NCBI GenBank assembly: GCA_018396755.1
Contig: JAGTQM010000006.1
Coordinates: 31,069 to 95,068, forward strand
DNA: 64,000 nucleotides
Direction of reading: 5' to 3'
DNA from: Candidatus Bathyarchaeota archaeon
Lineage (GTDB): Archaea > Thermoproteota > CALKCG01 > B24
The position numbers were made by a program, and so were the translations under genes. The notes under the pieces are model-generated. The model was not told where the DNA came from and did not search any database. It worked only from the letters and a program-made list of their open reading frames with translations. Below, piece after piece: positions 60,174 to 64,000 of the stretch; within the stretch, counting starts at the first letter, position 1, and every line of letters starts with the position of its first letter.

Positions 60174-61391
60174 ATGCCCGTTAGAATAGGAATCATAGGG
60201 AAGACGAATACAGGTAAAACAACGTTCTTTAATGCTGCTACCATGCTGAGTGGACGTATAGATAAGTTTCCCTTCACAACTAAAACGCCTCAACGAGGCA
60301 TCGGATATGCTAAAACACTATGCGTATGTAGAGAGCTTGGAGTTAAAGACAACCCTAAAAACTCCGTATGCATCAACGGCTGGAGATTCATACCCATTGA
60401 AATAGTAGATCTGCCTGGTTTAGTGAAAGACGCGTGGAAGGGTAAGGGTCTTGGAAACGAATTCCTATCCGTAGCAGCTCAAACAGACGCCTTAATCCAC
60501 ATGGTCGACGCCTCGGGAAGTGTAGACGCAGACGGAAACATAGCTGAGCCTGGAACAGGTGACCCTGTCCAAGACTTCTACGATATTGAGAGAGAACTCG
60601 TTATGTGGATAGCTAAAATAATTGAAAGTAAGAGAAAGTACGTTGAAAAGACGATTGAAACCCGTAGAGATACACTTAAAGGCGCTTTAGCCTCTGTCTT
60701 AACCGGTTTAAAGGTGAAAGAAGAACACGTAGCTCAAGCTATAGAAGCATCCAACACTAAATCTAAAGCTTTCCACGATTGGACGGAAGATGACCTCTTA
60801 AAATTCTCGGAAGTGTTGAGAAGAATCGCTAAACCTTCAGTAATAGTAGCCAATAAGATGGATATTCCAATGGCTGAGAAAAACTATAGTAGAATGGTTG
60901 AAGCTCTATCGCCAATACCAGTTATACCGGCTTCAGCTGAAGCCGAGCTCATTCTAAGGAAGGCTGAGAAAAGCGGGCTGATAAGCTATGTGCCTGGTGA
61001 AGAGGTTTTCCAAGTTGCAGATCAATCAAAGCTTACTGAGAAGCAGAAGTGGGCTTTAAACTACATTCAAGAGAGGGTTTTAAATAAGTGGTGGTGGACA
61101 GGAGTTCAATTTGCTATAAACGTTTTGGTTTTTAAAGTCCTTAGAATGAACGTTGTATACCCGGTTGAAGATGAAAGGAGGCTTTCAGACAAGCATGGAA
61201 ATGTTCTACCAGATGTATTCCTCATGTCTTACGACGCCACGGCATTAGATTTAGCTAATGAAATACATACAGAGCTCGGTAAGACTATGATATGCGCTAT
61301 AGATGCCCGTACAGGCTTAAGACTACCTAAAGACTATAAGCTTAGAGATAGAGATATTATAAAAATAGTTGCAACCTCACATAGAGGTTAA
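60174..61391 (+). CDS. YchF/Obg-type GTPase with TGS domain
   Basis: A 405-residue translational GTPase-like protein of the archaeal YchF/OBG family. P-loop GIIGKTNTGKTTFFNA near 5-20, switch II VDLPGLVKDAWKGKG near 80, specificity motif VANKMDIPMA near 222 in NKMD form, and a C-terminal TGS domain (DARTGLRLPKDYKLRDRDIIKIV near 380-402). Archaeal members bind ribosomes and may prefer ATP or GTP. Length and motif order are normal. It is monocistronic. Confidence 0.92.
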   Translation: MPVRIGIIGKTNTGKTTFFNAATMLSGRIDKFPFTTKTPQRGIGYAKTLCVCRELGVKDNPKNSVCINGWRFIPIEIVDLPGLVKDAWKGKGLGNEFLSVAAQTDALIHMVDASGSVDADGNIAEPGTGDPVQDFYDIERELVMWIAKIIESKRKYVEKTIETRRDTLKGALASVLTGLKVKEEHVAQAIEASNTKSKAFHDWTEDDLLKFSEVLRRIAKPSVIVANKMDIPMAEKNYSRMVEALSPIPVIPASAEAELILRKAEKSGLISYVPGEEVFQVADQSKLTEKQKWALNYIQERVLNKWWWTGVQFAINVLVFKVLRMNVVYPVEDERRLSDKHGNVLPDVFLMSYDATALDLANEIHTELGKTMICAIDARTGLRLPKDYKLRDRDIIKIVATSHRG

Positions 61392-61539
61392 TTCTCTCAC
61401 AAGCTTTCAAAAATCAACTGATTTTTGATAAATCTAAACTCTAAAAATTTAAATATTTACTAAATCTCCATATTAATATTTGTTAATTAATAACTTTAAT
61501 ATCCTATGACTAGAGTTTCTATGAATCTGGAGGTGAGTT

Positions 61540-63047
<1,508 letters not shown>

Positions 63048-63241
63048 ATTGCTATGTTTTTCTACTTCCATCTTCTGAATAGCATGACTCTGTTGAAGAT
63101 GGTCACGTATTTAAAAACCCGCCTCTACTAGCTTAGATGTCTTCCATAAACCGATTGAGGGGAGGAACTATGCATATATATCTAAAGAATATACCGCTTA
63201 GACCAAGAATTACTTTTCTGCTATGGATAAAGCATAGGGAT

Positions 63242-63343
63242 TTATCTATCCTTTATCGTCTTAAACTTGCCCTTTCTGTCTGTTGAGATTACTATGTGGT
63301 CTGAAATCCGGCTAAGAGCTGTAGCAATGTAGTAAGTGTCGAC
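63242..63343 (-). pseudogene. C-terminal relic of a PIN-domain toxin
   Basis: Minus-strand frame VDTYYIATALSRISDHIVISTDRKGKFKTIKDR, then stop, is the last third of a PIN domain (xxDxYYIATAL and the ISTDRK strand). The N-terminal part is not readable. It lies just beyond the intact VapC at 63.4 kb, a second toxin gene in decay. Confidence 0.55.
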
Positions 63344-63396
63344 AATATGTCAGGAATAAAAAGTATCGATCCATGAGAACTATGAAATATGATAAG

Positions 63397-63843
63397 TTAG
63401 TATGGGAAGTCTGTTACATGATATGCTTCAATTGACAGGGCTTTATCTTTCAGTCTATCTATAAAATCCTCTTTATCTAGTGATACTAAAACTGCATGAT
63501 TGTCTAACGCTACTTTAAGGTATATTGCATCTATAGAATAAATATCGTATTGAGCGCAGAGACTATATGCTGATATGTAAAAGTCTTTATTACAATTAAT
63601 CAGCAGCCTTGGATGTATAATTAGATCTAAAAAATTTCTTGCTTGATTGGCCACTTCAATTCCAATCTTCCTTGCAAGTGTTCCACAAACTTCTTGGTAT
63701 ATAATGCTAGGCTCGACTAGAATAAACCGATCCGGCACTTTACCAATTATCTCTACGCATTTTCCACTGAATCTCTCATCTTCTTTTAAAGCCGCTATCA
63801 GAACATTAGAATCTAACGTTAACATGCGGCTAAGCTTCCTCAT
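63397..63843 (-). CDS. PIN-domain ribonuclease toxin (VapC-like)
   Basis: A 148-residue PIN domain: TLDSNVLIAAL near 9-19 with the first aspartate, IIYQEVCGTL with glutamate near 48, YSIDAIYLKVAL near 103 with an aspartate, and LVSLDKEDFIDRL near 119. Its ATG at 63843 overlaps the end of the antitoxin by 14 bases. Intact. Confidence 0.85.
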   Translation of the reverse strand: MRKLSRMLTLDSNVLIAALKEDERFSGKCVEIIGKVPDRFILVEPSIIYQEVCGTLARKIGIEVANQARNFLDLIIHPRLLINCNKDFYISAYSLCAQYDIYSIDAIYLKVALDNHAVLVSLDKEDFIDRLKDKALSIEAYHVTDFPY

Positions 63844-64000
63844 GGCGCCTAGATCTCCTCACCTCCTTAAGCACAGTTGGTTGATCCTTCCACCGCTCAG
63901 AAACAGTACCTCTAAGGTTTAGAAAACTCTGTACCCCCTCTCTCATATTCTCAAAATCGTCCTCAGTTAATAAAATCACTCTCTCTGATCGAATTAGCTT
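63830..64000 (-). CDS. Partial antitoxin gene at the right edge
   Basis: The last 56 residues of an antitoxin, its 5' end lying beyond the window. Visible: RSERVILLTEDDFENMREGV and LRGTVSERWKDQPTVLKEVRRS, an acidic then basic tail as in VapB-type antitoxins. Its stop TAG overlaps the start of the VapC by 14 bases. Confidence 0.65.
   Translation of the reverse strand, partial: KLIRSERVILLTEDDFENMREGVQSFLNLRGTVSERWKDQPTVLKEVRRSRRHEEA

Overview
The window comes from an archaeon, probably a thermophilic TACK-group lineage (Thermoproteota, Bathyarchaeia-like or a relative). The evidence is archaeal: an S27e / aIF2-alpha / Nop10 / PAC2 operon, an archaeal NAC with a UBA domain, TFE followed by DUF2110, aEF-1beta beside a small zinc-ribbon protein, Hjc, UPF0146, an intron-bearing tRNA-Leu, and TATA boxes about 27 bases before many start codons. 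The exact lineage cannot be fixed by reading alone. No rRNA and no CRISPR array were seen.

Layout. 1-7.5 kb: sugar-related genes (a cut-off gene, an amidohydrolase, an FGGY kinase) and two paralogous 680-residue membrane proteins. 7.7-10.9 kb: the translation and proteasome-assembly operon. 10.9-18.3 kb: GH99-like glycosidase, pyruvoyl arginine decarboxylase, HAD phosphatase, a beta-CASP nuclease, divergent argG and argH, and a GNAT. 18.3-27.5 kb: tRNA-Gly, GH3 beta-glucosidase, DUF2284, MoaD/MoaE, quinolinate synthase, two more MoaD/ThiS proteins, an E1-like enzyme and a xylulokinase-like gene, with decayed genes between them. 27.5-31.7 kb: an accessory zone with HepT-MntA, a CcdA-like gene running into tRNA-Val, an integrase relic and an AbrB-VapC pair. 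31.8-36.8 kb: prs, aEF-1beta, another MoaD, ThuA-like, DUF4432 and Maf. 37.2-40.7 kb: three genes with visibly more GC-rich codons next to tRNA-Leu, a likely acquired island. 41-52.9 kb: TFE, DUF2110, HAD, M48 protease, a decayed oxidoreductase/isomerase operon, PEP synthase, Hjc, UPF0146, a sugar isomerase, JAMM protease and an aminotransferase. 53-58.6 kb: toxin-antitoxin modules and relics, a DUF234 ATPase and a terminase relic. 58.9-64 kb: coiled-coil protein, CofE-like protein, YchF/Obg GTPase, radical SAM protein, lyxose isomerase-like cupin, and a VapC whose antitoxin runs off the right edge.

Functional themes. Sugar use is prominent (GH3, GH99, FGGY kinases, isomerases, DUF4432, ThuA, dehydrogenase relics), together with gluconeogenesis (PEP synthase, a bifunctional-type IMPase/FBPase). 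Four ubiquitin-like MoaD/ThiS proteins, one E1, one MoaE and one JAMM protease form a dispersed toolkit for sulfur transfer or protein tagging. The accessory zones hold many broken toxin-antitoxin genes, a virus relic and an integrase relic, some intact and some in visible decay, which suggests repeated insertion and loss near tRNA genes.
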